DNA of 54,542 bases from a bacterium (lineage in GTDB: Bacteria; Bacteroidota; Bacteroidia; NS11-12g; UBA955): assembly GCA_029945665.1 (NCBI GenBank), contig JAQSCZ010000012.1, forward strand, positions 1-54,542, given 5' to 3'. The notes beneath the pieces are model-generated. The model did not search any database, was not told the DNA's origin, and saw only the letters and a program-made list of their open reading frames with translations. Below, piece after piece: positions 44,843 to 52,727 of this stretch; position 1 is the stretch's first letter, and each line of letters begins with the position of its first letter. Made by a program: the position numbers and the translations under genes.

Positions 44843-45367
44843 ATGAGACAAATCCTAATAATTGTAGTTTTGGTCATTTCATGTAATTTTTCTAATGCGA
44901 AAGATGTTGCTACAAGTCCGAAAAATTCAATTGGTGTGCTTTTTAGCCCTGGCTATGTCTCCCCAAATTTCCAAGTATATGGTTTAGGTTTGCGGGGAAC
45001 CCATTCAATTAATAAAGTTTTTGCTTATGGGGCTGAATTAAATTATCAGGCATTCATAGGAGTATTTGGGAATTCAGATGCTTTGGGAATCATTGGATTT
45101 GGTCGAATTTCCCCTTTCAGACAAGGTCTTTTTGTAGAGTTGGGTTCTCAGGCAAACCGTGTTGTTTCATCTGCTAGGTCGGGTAGCTTGAATTATATTT
45201 CACCATATTTTGCAGTTGGCTACGAAGCTAAAATTATCAAAAACATAAATGCCCAATTTCAGGTGAGGCCTATTACATTCAATGGCCATGCTTTCGAACT
45301 TAACGGCTCCCCGGGTAGAGTTAATCCAATACAAAAAGTGTGTTTTGGGTTGAGTTATACTTTTTAA
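44843..45367 (+). CDS. Putative small outer-membrane beta-barrel protein
   Basis: A 174-aa exported protein with signal peptide MRQILIIVVLVISCNFSNA. The remainder has the strand pattern of an 8-stranded barrel (GVLFSPGYVSPNFQVYGLGLRG, YGAELNYQAFIG, GLFVELGSQANRVV, YISPYFAVGYEAKI) and ends CFGLSYTF with the C-terminal Phe of outer-membrane proteins. Homology to a named family was not recognised. Single gene with its own promoter. Confidence 0.75.
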   Translation: MRQILIIVVLVISCNFSNAKDVATSPKNSIGVLFSPGYVSPNFQVYGLGLRGTHSINKVFAYGAELNYQAFIGVFGNSDALGIIGFGRISPFRQGLFVELGSQANRVVSSARSGSLNYISPYFAVGYEAKIIKNINAQFQVRPITFNGHAFELNGSPGRVNPIQKVCFGLSYTF

Positions 45368-45623
45368 ACATAACCAGTTTAAAAATTATATTTTCCAAAT
45401 TTTGTTTAATCAATACGTATTCAACTTTTAGTTGCCGTTGTGGCCTTTATTGCCTTGTGTTGCTTTGGAATAACACCTCGCTTTTTGTGGAGTACCATTC
45501 AAATACTTAAAATTTAATATAGTAGCATAAAGTTTTGCTTCTTGTTAAAAGTATGAAAAGGGCCTCTAAAAGTTCTCAACTTGGGCAATTAGTTTGAGAA
45601 ATAAAGGAAAATCAAAATGCCTT
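45368..45623. other. 256-bp intergenic region with a possible gene remnant
   Basis: On the minus strand 45428-45544 there is a 38-codon open frame without start codon (it contains KYLNGTPQKARC and ends HNGN) of higher GC than its surroundings. It may be a decayed gene end. No promoter or terminator was recognised. Confidence 0.35.
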
Positions 45624-46061
45624 TTAATTATTTGCTTTTACAACACACATGGTGGCATAACCTCGTGCAATAAGTGTTTCTTCTCCACTTTCTGAAAGAC
45701 AAATTACATCAGCTTCACAAAAATGCAATAGGTTGCCAGCTTTTATTACCTTACCTCTGCCTATTACCTTAGCCCCAGATCCTGGACGCAGATAAGAGAT
45801 TTTAAGATCGGATGTAACTGTACCTTCATTTTCCGAAACCAATGAGTAAGCAGCAAAACCCATCACCAAATCGGCCACTGTAGCAGTAACACCGCCATGG
45901 GTATAGCTAAACTGTTGTTGATGCTTTTCTTCTAATATTAGTTCGCCCTCTACATAACCTGGTTCAATTCGCGTTAAATCAAAACCAATGTGGTGCATGA
46001 AAAATTGTTTTTCCAATTTTTTTCTAATCGTCTTTTCAAAGTTTGGATTTTTAGTAATCAT
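45624..46061 (-). CDS. PaaI-type hotdog thioesterase
   Basis: A 145-aa cytoplasmic hotdog-fold protein. The signature HHIGFDLTRIEPGYVEGEL near residues 22-40 and the active-site segment SYTHGGVTATVADLVMGFAA (about residues 50-69) match PaaI-like acyl-CoA thioesterases; the TSDLKISYLRPG and GRGKVIKAGN strands follow. Substrate unknown, probably a phenylacetyl- or other aryl/acyl-CoA. It lies 26 bp after the TPR gene and is likely cotranscribed with it. Confidence 0.9.
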   Translation of the reverse strand: MITKNPNFEKTIRKKLEKQFFMHHIGFDLTRIEPGYVEGELILEEKHQQQFSYTHGGVTATVADLVMGFAAYSLVSENEGTVTSDLKISYLRPGSGAKVIGRGKVIKAGNLLHFCEADVICLSESGEETLIARGYATMCVVKANN

Positions 46062-46087
46062 TAAATATTATTTGAGTGTGAAAGATG

Positions 46088-46399
46088 TTAAAAAGTAAGT
46101 TCTTCTAGGGCGCTTAGTAATTCGCCTGCTGTTTTCTTATCGCCTTGTTGCTGCGCTATTTCAATGCCTTTTTCATAGGTAGCAATGGCTTTGTTTTCAT
46201 TGTTATTTGTTTCATAAAGCTTTGCTAGTTGATAATAATTGGCTAAATAATCAGGAAATTGTTCTGAAATATATTCCAGTTTTTCCAAGGCTTCAGCAAT
46301 TAATTCGGATGATAAGTATTCCATCGCAATTCCAAAATGAAGAAAAGGGTCATTGGGAGATTTTTCAAGCCAATCTTGAAGTATTTTAAGTCGTTGCAT
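46088..46399 (-). CDS. Short tetratricopeptide repeat protein
   Basis: A 103-aa soluble helical protein. It consists of about two and a half TPR units: DPFLHFGIAMEYLSSELIAEALEKLEYI, then DYLANYYQLAKLYETNNNENKAIATYEKGI, with the G/A and Y/F positions of the TPR consensus. It should serve as a binding scaffold; the partner is unknown. No export signal. First gene of the pair with the thioesterase. Confidence 0.85.
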   Translation of the reverse strand: MQRLKILQDWLEKSPNDPFLHFGIAMEYLSSELIAEALEKLEYISEQFPDYLANYYQLAKLYETNNNENKAIATYEKGIEIAQQQGDKKTAGELLSALEELTF

Positions 46400-46464
46400 T
46401 AAAAGATTTTTTACTTTGTTTAATTTCTATGCAAAACTCCTTTTTTCTTCGCACTTTTTATGCT

Positions 46465-46472
46465 TAATTTTG
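46465..46472 (+). promoter_or_regulatory. -7 box of the etf operon
   Basis: TAATTTTG, 15 nt before ATG 46488. It lies inside a longer open frame and supports the shorter start. The -33 position is T-rich but without TTG. Confidence 0.55.
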
Positions 46473-46487
46473 CAACAATCAATTAAC

Positions 46488-47225
46488 ATGAAAATTTTAG
46501 TGTGCATGAGTGTAGTCCCAGATACTACTACCAAAATTACATTTACAGACAATAACACCAAATTTAATACAGCTGGTGTTCAGTTTATTATTAATCCTTA
46601 TGATGAGTTATCTTTAACAAAAGCATTAGAAATTGTTGAGAAAAACAGCGGCACAGTTACAGTGGCAACTGTTGGTTTAGCCGATTCAGACGCAGTAATA
46701 AGAAAAGCTTTAGCCATCGGTGCCAATGATGCCATTCGTATCAATGCGGAGCCTGTTGATGGACAATTCGTAGCAGAGCAATTGGCACATGTGATTCTAG
46801 AAGGTGGTTACGACATGGTTTTAACAGGTAGAGAGAGCATCGATTATAATGGTGGTCAAGTTTGCGGTTTATTAGGTGCCTTGTTGAATTGGCCTTCAGT
46901 AAATGTTTGTACTAAAATAGATGTGATAGATGGAAATGCGCATTTTGAAAGAGATATTGACGGTGGTAGGGAAACAGTAATCAGTAGCTTGCCTGTGGTG
47001 GCAAGTGCTCAGAAGGATTTGTGCGAACCACGCATTCCAAATATGAAAGGAATTATGGCTGCACGCACCAAACCGCTTAATGTTGTTGCGCCAATTGCCG
47101 TTGATGGGTTTGGGCATTACAGTTCTTTTGAAAGTCCTTCTGCTAAGCAAGCGGTAAGATTATTCGATGCACAAAATGCAGCACAATTAATAGATGCTCT
47201 TAAAAACGAAGCTAAAGTAATTTAA
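46488..47225 (+). CDS. etfB: Electron transfer flavoprotein beta subunit
   Basis: The beta subunit of ETF, a soluble FAD/AMP protein that takes electrons from acyl-CoA dehydrogenases. From ATG 46488 (246 aa) it begins MKILVCMSVVPDTTTKI, the family start. FIINPYDELSLTKALEI, GANDAIRINAE, LTGRESIDYNGGQVCG (the recognition loop and AMP region) and KGIMAARTKPL are present. The 24 codons upstream in the same frame are not conserved and lie across the promoter. The gene is 13 bp before etfA. Confidence 0.95.
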   Translation: MKILVCMSVVPDTTTKITFTDNNTKFNTAGVQFIINPYDELSLTKALEIVEKNSGTVTVATVGLADSDAVIRKALAIGANDAIRINAEPVDGQFVAEQLAHVILEGGYDMVLTGRESIDYNGGQVCGLLGALLNWPSVNVCTKIDVIDGNAHFERDIDGGRETVISSLPVVASAQKDLCEPRIPNMKGIMAARTKPLNVVAPIAVDGFGHYSSFESPSAKQAVRLFDAQNAAQLIDALKNEAKVI

Positions 47226-47238
47226 TATAACGAAGATA

Positions 47239-48177
47239 ATGACAGGAATATACGCAGAAAATTCAGAAGGTATTTTTAAAAAATCGGTATTAGAAGCTGC
47301 CGCATACGCTTCTCAAATAAGCACAGATGGTGTAATAGCTGTTTGTATTGGCGAGCCTAATGCTGGCGAAGCTGATAAATTATCAAAATATGGTGTAACT
47401 AAATTGATTGTGGTAGAAGGATTGCATTCCTTTGACGCGCAAAATTATAGCAAAGCAATTGCTGCTAATTTAGAAGGTATAAAAACTTTAATTTTGGCGA
47501 ATACTTACGAAGGTAAATCAATTGCGCCAAGAGTTTCAGTATTAATGAATGGGTCTCTTGCTACTAATGTTGTCTCTTTGCCCGATATGTCAAATGGATT
47601 TACAGTAAAACGTGGTGTTTTTTCAGGTAAAGGATTCGCTTACGTGCAACTTAACAGAGAAAATAAAATCGTCGCCATAACTCCAAATAGTATTGAGTTA
47701 AAAGAAAATCCAGTTAGTATTAGTATTGTGAAAACCTCAGTTAGTGAATCTGAAAAGCTAACCCAAATAACAAGTACCAATAAGACTGCAGGTAAGATAC
47801 CATTAACAGAAGCAGAAATAGTTGTTTCAGCTGGTAGGGGAATGAAGGGTCCTGAGAATTGGGGAATGGTTGAAGAATTGGCTGGTCTTTTGGGTGCTGC
47901 TACTGCATGTTCTAAGCCAGTTAGCGACATGGATTGGCGCCCCCATAGCGAACACGTTGGTCAAACAGGTATCACGATAAAACCTAATCTATATATTGCC
48001 ATTGGGATTTCTGGGGCCATTCAACATCTTGCAGGTGTTAGTAGTAGTAAGGTAATTGTAGTTATAAATAAAGATCCTGAAGCACCTTTCTTTAAAGCCG
48101 CAGATTATGGCATAGTTGGAGATGCTTTTGAAATATTACCTCAATTAATAGCCGCCGCCAAAGCAGCCAAAAACTAA
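47239..48177 (+). CDS. etfA: Electron transfer flavoprotein alpha subunit
   Basis: The 312-aa alpha subunit, which holds the FAD. The C-terminal FAD-binding domain is clear: VVSAGRGMKGPENW, then SKPVSDMDWRPHSEHVGQTG, IAIGISGAIQHLAG and INKDPEAPFFKAADYGIVGD. The N-terminal domain pairs with etfB. Together the two should feed electrons from fatty-acid or amino-acid oxidation to the quinone pool. No ETF:quinone oxidoreductase is in the window. The next gene starts 6 nt after the stop. Confidence 0.96.
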   Translation: MTGIYAENSEGIFKKSVLEAAAYASQISTDGVIAVCIGEPNAGEADKLSKYGVTKLIVVEGLHSFDAQNYSKAIAANLEGIKTLILANTYEGKSIAPRVSVLMNGSLATNVVSLPDMSNGFTVKRGVFSGKGFAYVQLNRENKIVAITPNSIELKENPVSISIVKTSVSESEKLTQITSTNKTAGKIPLTEAEIVVSAGRGMKGPENWGMVEELAGLLGAATACSKPVSDMDWRPHSEHVGQTGITIKPNLYIAIGISGAIQHLAGVSSSKVIVVINKDPEAPFFKAADYGIVGDAFEILPQLIAAAKAAKN

Positions 48178-48183
48178 ATAATT

Positions 48184-48774
48184 TTGCAGAAAGTTCAAGT
48201 TGATATATATGGCATAGCGCCTAGTCAAATGCAAGGTTCATATAGTTTGATTCTTGCAGAACAAGATGGAGATAGGAAAATACCTGTAATCGTTGGTCAA
48301 TATGAGGCCCAAGCTATTGCTATACAAATAGAGGGTATCAATACTGGTAGACCATTAACGCATGATTTGTTTTTATCCTTTGCTAATAAATTCGATATAA
48401 AATTGAATGAAGTTTTCATTCATTTATTAAAAGAAGGTGTTTTTTATTCCTTGTTGATTTGTGAAAGCAATGGTGTTGTGCACGAAATAGATAGCAGAAC
48501 AAGTGATGCTATTGCCTTAGCTGTTAGATTCGATTGTCCGATTTTTACGACCGAAGAAATTTTAGAGGCCTCAGGTATTACGATTGATGATAAGTCTATT
48601 GAGACTCCTGGGAGAGGGAAACCTGATGTGCCATCTCAAAAACCTAAAGAGGAGTTTGAGTTATATAAAAATAAATCGACAGAAGAATTAGAAAAGATGC
48701 TTGACACCGCCCTGAATAATGAAGATTATATGAAGGCGGCCCAAATCAGAGATGAAATTGATAAAAGAAAATAG
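48184..48774 (+). CDS. Bifunctional nuclease family protein with UVR motif
   Basis: A 196-aa soluble protein. Residues 1-130 are the bifunctional-nuclease (DUF151) domain: QVDIYGIAPSQMQGSYSLIL, IPVIVGQYEAQAIAIQ, GRPLTHDLFLSF, EIDSRTSDAIALAVRFDCPIF. A UvrB/UvrC-type motif (LEKMLDTALNNEDYMKAAQIRDEI) closes the protein, a fusion typical for Bacteroidetes. The start is TTG 48184, 6 nt after etfA; no ATG or GTG fits. RNase/DNase activity is known for a plant relative; the bacterial role is not settled. The last 23 bp overlap the next gene. Confidence 0.88.
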   Translation: MQKVQVDIYGIAPSQMQGSYSLILAEQDGDRKIPVIVGQYEAQAIAIQIEGINTGRPLTHDLFLSFANKFDIKLNEVFIHLLKEGVFYSLLICESNGVVHEIDSRTSDAIALAVRFDCPIFTTEEILEASGITIDDKSIETPGRGKPDVPSQKPKEEFELYKNKSTEELEKMLDTALNNEDYMKAAQIRDEIDKRK

Positions 48775-49126
48775 TTATTTATACCTGCTAGCATTTGTAA
48801 TACTAATGTATGGCTGCAATCATATTTCGGAACGAGAAATGGCCATTGGTAAATGGCAATTCAGTGAAATTTCTATACATGATACGGCCCTATATCAAAT
48901 ATTAGAAACAGATTTTATGGATTTAAATGCAGATAGCACTTTTTATTATGAAATTACCCAAGCCAATAAAAAAATGGAGGGTACCTGGAAATACAACAAT
49001 CATCAACTTTATTTGAAGTATTCTAAGCCTGATACCACAAGGGTTTTTGATATTGAGATTCTTTCTAAAAGTGATCTTATTTTCAATGAAAATGAGAAAC
49101 ATTTCATTTTGAAACGTTCGGAATAA
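48752..49126 (+). CDS. Small lipocalin-like lipoprotein
   Basis: A 124-aa envelope lipoprotein. The signal peptide ends in a lipobox (ILMYGC, Cys22). The remainder (MAIGKWQFSEISIHDTALY, DLNADSTFYYEI, MEGTWKYNNHQLYLKY) has the GxW and beta pattern of lipocalin-like Bacteroidetes proteins. Ligand and function unknown. Its ATG lies inside the end of the nuclease gene (23-bp overlap), so translation is probably coupled. Confidence 0.75.
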   Translation: MKLIKENSYLYLLAFVILMYGCNHISEREMAIGKWQFSEISIHDTALYQILETDFMDLNADSTFYYEITQANKKMEGTWKYNNHQLYLKYSKPDTTRVFDIEILSKSDLIFNENEKHFILKRSE

Positions 49127-49173
49127 AATTGACAATTTGTTTTTCTTTTTGAAAAATATATTAAATTGCAACC

Positions 49174-49992
49174 ATGTTGATTAGTTTCAATGGTGTTTTA
49201 ACAGATGCTGACGATAAAATTTTCTCGTCGCATAGCCGTATTTATAAATACGGGGATGGCTTTTTCGAGAGTATTAAAATAATCAACAAAGTACCCCAAC
49301 ATTTTAATTTACATTATAGCAGAATAACAAGAGCTGCAAAGCTTTTCAAGATTCATCTTAATGAAAAATGGACCCAAGGATTTTTTAATGATCAACTTAA
49401 TTTATTATGTCTTAAAAATGGATTAGTTAATGCGCGTTGTCGCATAACATTTTATAGAGATTCACAAGGGTTTTATACGCCTGTTTCCAACAAAGGCAGT
49501 TTTATTATTGAACTTTCAGAAGACAATGGCGTTTATCATTTAAATGATAAGGGTTTAACACTTGGAACGTATGGTCAAATTCTGAAACCATCTAATTTTG
49601 TAAGTTTTTTTAAGCCATTGTCTGCCATTAATTATGTCATGGCTGGTATTGCAGCGATGGAGCAAAATTGTGACTCTGTTGTTCTTTTTAACGAAAGTAA
49701 TCGTATTTGCGAAGTTCATAATGCTAATATTTTTATTTTTAGAGATGGTGAAATCATAACACCCTCGCTAAGTGAATACTGCTTAGATGGGGTTATGCGT
49801 CAATTCATTATCAATAAATGCAAGGCAATGAACAAGGAAGTATTTGAAGAAGAGCTTACAGAGGAGGCCTTATTAATGGCCGACGAGGTATTTGTAACCA
49901 ATGCAAGTAAAGGAATGCAATGGGTAGAAAGTTATGGAGGTAAATTCTACAGTTTCGAAAAAGTTCAGCAATTATTCTCCGAGATATTTTAA
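49174..49992 (+). CDS. Class IV aminotransferase / aminodeoxychorismate lyase-like PLP enzyme
   Basis: A 272-aa cytoplasmic PLP enzyme of fold type IV. The N-terminus FNGVLTDADDKIFSSHSRIYKYGDGFFES is the usual start. The catalytic Lys147 lies in FFKPLSAINYVMA, and the cofactor motif is EVHNANIFIFRDGEIITPSLSEYCLDGVMR. Fold type is certain. It could be a 4-amino-4-deoxychorismate lyase (pabC) or a branched-chain/D-amino acid aminotransferase; length slightly favours the PabC-like group. No folate genes are adjacent. It starts 47 bp after the lipoprotein gene. Confidence 0.85.
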   Translation: MLISFNGVLTDADDKIFSSHSRIYKYGDGFFESIKIINKVPQHFNLHYSRITRAAKLFKIHLNEKWTQGFFNDQLNLLCLKNGLVNARCRITFYRDSQGFYTPVSNKGSFIIELSEDNGVYHLNDKGLTLGTYGQILKPSNFVSFFKPLSAINYVMAGIAAMEQNCDSVVLFNESNRICEVHNANIFIFRDGEIITPSLSEYCLDGVMRQFIINKCKAMNKEVFEEELTEEALLMADEVFVTNASKGMQWVESYGGKFYSFEKVQQLFSEIF

Positions 49993-50035
49993 TCAAGAGA
50001 ATTCCTCAAAACGCTGCTTTGGGGTGGGTTATTTT

Positions 50036-50150
50036 GCCACAGAATACACAGATTAAAATAAAAAAAAATGGCACATATTATTAATGATTGAGAAATCATC
50101 TGTGAATCTGAGGCGATTGTTTTACAGATAACTCGATGCTCTGCATCGGG
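50036..50150. repeat. Dispersed palindromic repeat element with hairpin
   Basis: Two inverted arms, GCCACAGAATACACAGATT (50036-50054) and CATCTGTGAATCTGAGGC (50097-50114), pair with few mismatches. Next to them is a hairpin with arms CTCGATGC / GCATCGGG and TCT loop (50132-50150). Both types look like REP/dispersed intergenic repeats. The element lies between two convergent genes (stops at 49992 and 50156), where it could also end transcription. Confidence 0.6.
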
Positions 50151-50155
50151 GTTGT

Positions 50156-52291
50156 TCATTTCTCAATATTTTTAATACCCATGTTATATAAAGCAAATGC
50201 AAATCTGTCTGCATATTCTGCTATAACCATTGCCGTTGGTTTTCCAGCACCATGACCAGCTTTAGTTTCAATTCTTATAAGTGTTGGATTTGGACCGTCG
50301 TTATTGGCTTGCAAACGGGCTGCGAACTTAAATGAATGTGCAGGTACAACTCTGTCATCATGGTCGCCAGTGGTCACCATGGTTGCAGGATAGTTTTTCC
50401 CTCTATGTAAATTGTGATATGGTGAGTAAGTCAATAAATAGTTGAGCATTTCTAAAGAGTCATCTGCAGTGCCATAGTCGTAAGCCCAACCAGCCCCAGC
50501 AGTAAACTTATGATAACGAAGCATGTCCAAAACACCCACAGCAGGCAAAGCTACTTTATATAATTCAGGTCTTTGTGTCATGCAAGCGCCTACTAATAAT
50601 CCGCCATTTGAGCCACCTGAAATAGCCAAATATGATGAGCTAGTATAGTGTTGATTAATTAGCCATTCTGCTGCTGCGATAAAATCATCAAATACATTTT
50701 GTTTTTGCATTTTAGTGCCTGCATCGTGCCATGCTTTTCCATATTCACCTCCTCCTCTAATATTGGGCACTGCATATACACCGCCAACTTCGAGCCAAGC
50801 CACCATAGCAGTGCTGAATGTCGGGGTTAAACTGATATCAAATCCACCATATCCATACAAAATTGTTGGATTTTGTCCATCCATTTTCAGTCCTTTTTTA
50901 TGTGTAATAATCATCGGTATTTTGGTGCCATCTTTACTTGTATAAAATACTTGATTGGATTCATAGCCACTTGGATCGAATTTGATGCCCGATTTTTTAT
51001 ATATACTTGACTGACCGCTTGCAACCTCATAACTGTAAATAGTGCTAGGACTGATATAACTTGTATAAGAATAATACAATTTTGTTTCATCCCATTTACC
51101 ACCTATGCCATCTGCAGTTCCTTTGCCTGGTAATTTTATCTCATGCTCTAATTGGCCATTCAAATTGTATTGTAACATTTGGGAAGTAGCATCCTTAAGA
51201 TAGCTTGCAAATAATTTGCCACCACCAGTACTTATCGACAGAGGCATGTTTGTTTCAGCTATAACATCTACCCAATGTTCGGGTGTTACTTGTTTAATAT
51301 CTGTTTTAACCAAACGCATATTTGGTGCATCCAAATCTGTTAAAATGTAGAGTGTGCTACCTTCAGTATGGATTAGGTTATTGTTGTGGTCGAAATTTTT
51401 AACAATGGTTTGAATTGGGGCATTCTTTGTTCTTAAATCTTGAATATAAAGTTCGTTGCCATTGGTAGATGTAGCTGCGGAAATTACAAGGTACTGTTCA
51501 TCCTCTGTAACTCCGCCACCAATATACCTTCTTGGGGTTTTACTTCCTCCGAAAATTAAAGCATCTTCCGATTGTTTTGCGCCCAATTGATGAAAAAATA
51601 ATTTATGTTGATCAGTTTTAGCAGAAAGTTGACTTGCATTAATTGGTTTATCATAACTGCTGTAATAAAAACCTTCATTGCCCTTCCAAGATAGACCACT
51701 AAATTTTACATCCTTTAGTGTATCATCTACAACTTTCTTTGTTTCTGCATCTAGCACAATTACTTTACGCCAATCACTTCCGCCTTCACTTATTTGATAG
51801 GCAACTAAACTGCCATCTTTACTAAAGTCGATTCCACCTAACGAGGTCGTGCCATCTGGTGAAAAAGTGTTTGGATCTAAAAATATTTCAGGTTCTCCAT
51901 TATCTGTTTGCCTGTATAAGACACTTTGGTTTTGTAACCCATCATTCTTGAAAAAATAGGTATACTTGCCTTCGTGAAAAGGTGCTGTAAATCGCTCATA
52001 ATTCCATATCTCGGACATGCGCTTTTTTAATTGATCGCGGTAAGGGATTTTATCTAAATATGAAAAAGTAAGTTTGTTTTGATCTTCAATCCATGCTTTT
52101 GTTTTTTCACTTCGGTCGTCTTCTAACCAGCGGTAGGGATCAGAAATTATTTTACCAAACAATGTGTCGGCGATTGCGGTGGTATCAGTATGGGGATAAT
52201 TCATTGTAGTAGTTTCAGTTATGTGGTTTGGCTTACATGCAAACATCGAAAGTGTTGCAATCGCAGTGGCGAAAATATTAAACTTCTTCAT
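50156..52291 (-). CDS. Prolyl oligopeptidase family serine peptidase (lipoprotein)
   Basis: A 711-aa peptidase of family S9A that cuts after proline in short peptides. An N-terminal lipobox (LSMFAC) suggests export and lipid anchoring. The family start YPHTDTTAIADTLFGKIISDPYRWLEDDRS is followed by a seven-bladed propeller and the C-terminal alpha/beta hydrolase domain (from about 460). Catalytic residues by motif: Ser561 (GGSNGG), Asp646 (GDHDDRVVP) and His680 (AGHGAGKPT). Its ATG is 4 nt after a TATTTTTG box (52296-52303), so a leaderless mRNA is predicted. Probable role: periplasmic or surface peptide breakdown. Confidence 0.95.
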   Translation of the reverse strand: MKKFNIFATAIATLSMFACKPNHITETTTMNYPHTDTTAIADTLFGKIISDPYRWLEDDRSEKTKAWIEDQNKLTFSYLDKIPYRDQLKKRMSEIWNYERFTAPFHEGKYTYFFKNDGLQNQSVLYRQTDNGEPEIFLDPNTFSPDGTTSLGGIDFSKDGSLVAYQISEGGSDWRKVIVLDAETKKVVDDTLKDVKFSGLSWKGNEGFYYSSYDKPINASQLSAKTDQHKLFFHQLGAKQSEDALIFGGSKTPRRYIGGGVTEDEQYLVISAATSTNGNELYIQDLRTKNAPIQTIVKNFDHNNNLIHTEGSTLYILTDLDAPNMRLVKTDIKQVTPEHWVDVIAETNMPLSISTGGGKLFASYLKDATSQMLQYNLNGQLEHEIKLPGKGTADGIGGKWDETKLYYSYTSYISPSTIYSYEVASGQSSIYKKSGIKFDPSGYESNQVFYTSKDGTKIPMIITHKKGLKMDGQNPTILYGYGGFDISLTPTFSTAMVAWLEVGGVYAVPNIRGGGEYGKAWHDAGTKMQKQNVFDDFIAAAEWLINQHYTSSSYLAISGGSNGGLLVGACMTQRPELYKVALPAVGVLDMLRYHKFTAGAGWAYDYGTADDSLEMLNYLLTYSPYHNLHRGKNYPATMVTTGDHDDRVVPAHSFKFAARLQANNDGPNPTLIRIETKAGHGAGKPTAMVIAEYADRFAFALYNMGIKNIEK

Positions 52292-52295
52292 TTAA

Positions 52296-52303
52296 CAAAA
52301 ATA
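52296..52303 (-). promoter_or_regulatory. -7 box of the prolyl oligopeptidase gene, 4 nt before the ATG
   Basis: TATTTTTG on the minus strand ends 4 nt before ATG 52291. No clear -33 box. Confidence 0.6.
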
Positions 52304-52380
52304 TACATTTGTAAGTGTATTATAAAAAATTAATTAATAAGGCTTTAAATGTCTTTTATCGTAAAAATAAATAAATAAAA

Positions 52381-52410
52381 TTGAATATTATATAAATAAT
52401 ATTAAGTTTG
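52381..52410 (+). promoter_or_regulatory. Promoter of the DUF2089-Yip1 operon
   Basis: TTG (52381-52383), 19 nt, then TAAGTTTG (52403-52410). The ATG is at 52428. The in-frame TTG at 52413 sits at the predicted mRNA start, so the ATG is preferred. Confidence 0.75.
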
Positions 52411-52427
52411 TATTGAATTTAATTAAA

Positions 52428-52724
52428 ATGATTGTTCAAAAAATATTACCAGTCACCTGTCCTAGTTGTTCAGGAAGAATGAAAGTCCAAAGGTTACATT
52501 GTAGCAATTGTGATACTTCTATTGAAGGCGCATTTGAATTGCCGGTCCTTAATCATTTGAATGCCGAGGAACTCGATTTTGTACTTCAATTTGTTAAGGC
52601 AAGTGGGAGTATCAAAGATTTGTCTAGCTTATTGGGTTATAGTTATCCTACAGTTAGAAATATGTTAGATGATTTGATAAAAAAAATTGTGCAAACTGAA
52701 AAGGATTTAAAAGCAAAAAAATAA
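52428..52724 (+). CDS. DUF2089 family zinc-ribbon/HTH protein
   Basis: A 98-aa cytoplasmic protein. Two CxxC pairs (CPSCSG at about residues 11-16 and CSNCDT at 26-31) form a zinc ribbon. A helix-turn-helix-like part follows with LQFVKASGSIKDLSSLLGYSYPTVRNMLDDLI, the DUF2089 signature. The architecture suggests a DNA-binding regulator. It is 3 nt before the Yip1-type gene, so the two are one operon and may act together at the membrane. Confidence 0.88.
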   Translation: MIVQKILPVTCPSCSGRMKVQRLHCSNCDTSIEGAFELPVLNHLNAEELDFVLQFVKASGSIKDLSSLLGYSYPTVRNMLDDLIKKIVQTEKDLKAKK

Positions 52725-52727
52725 AAT

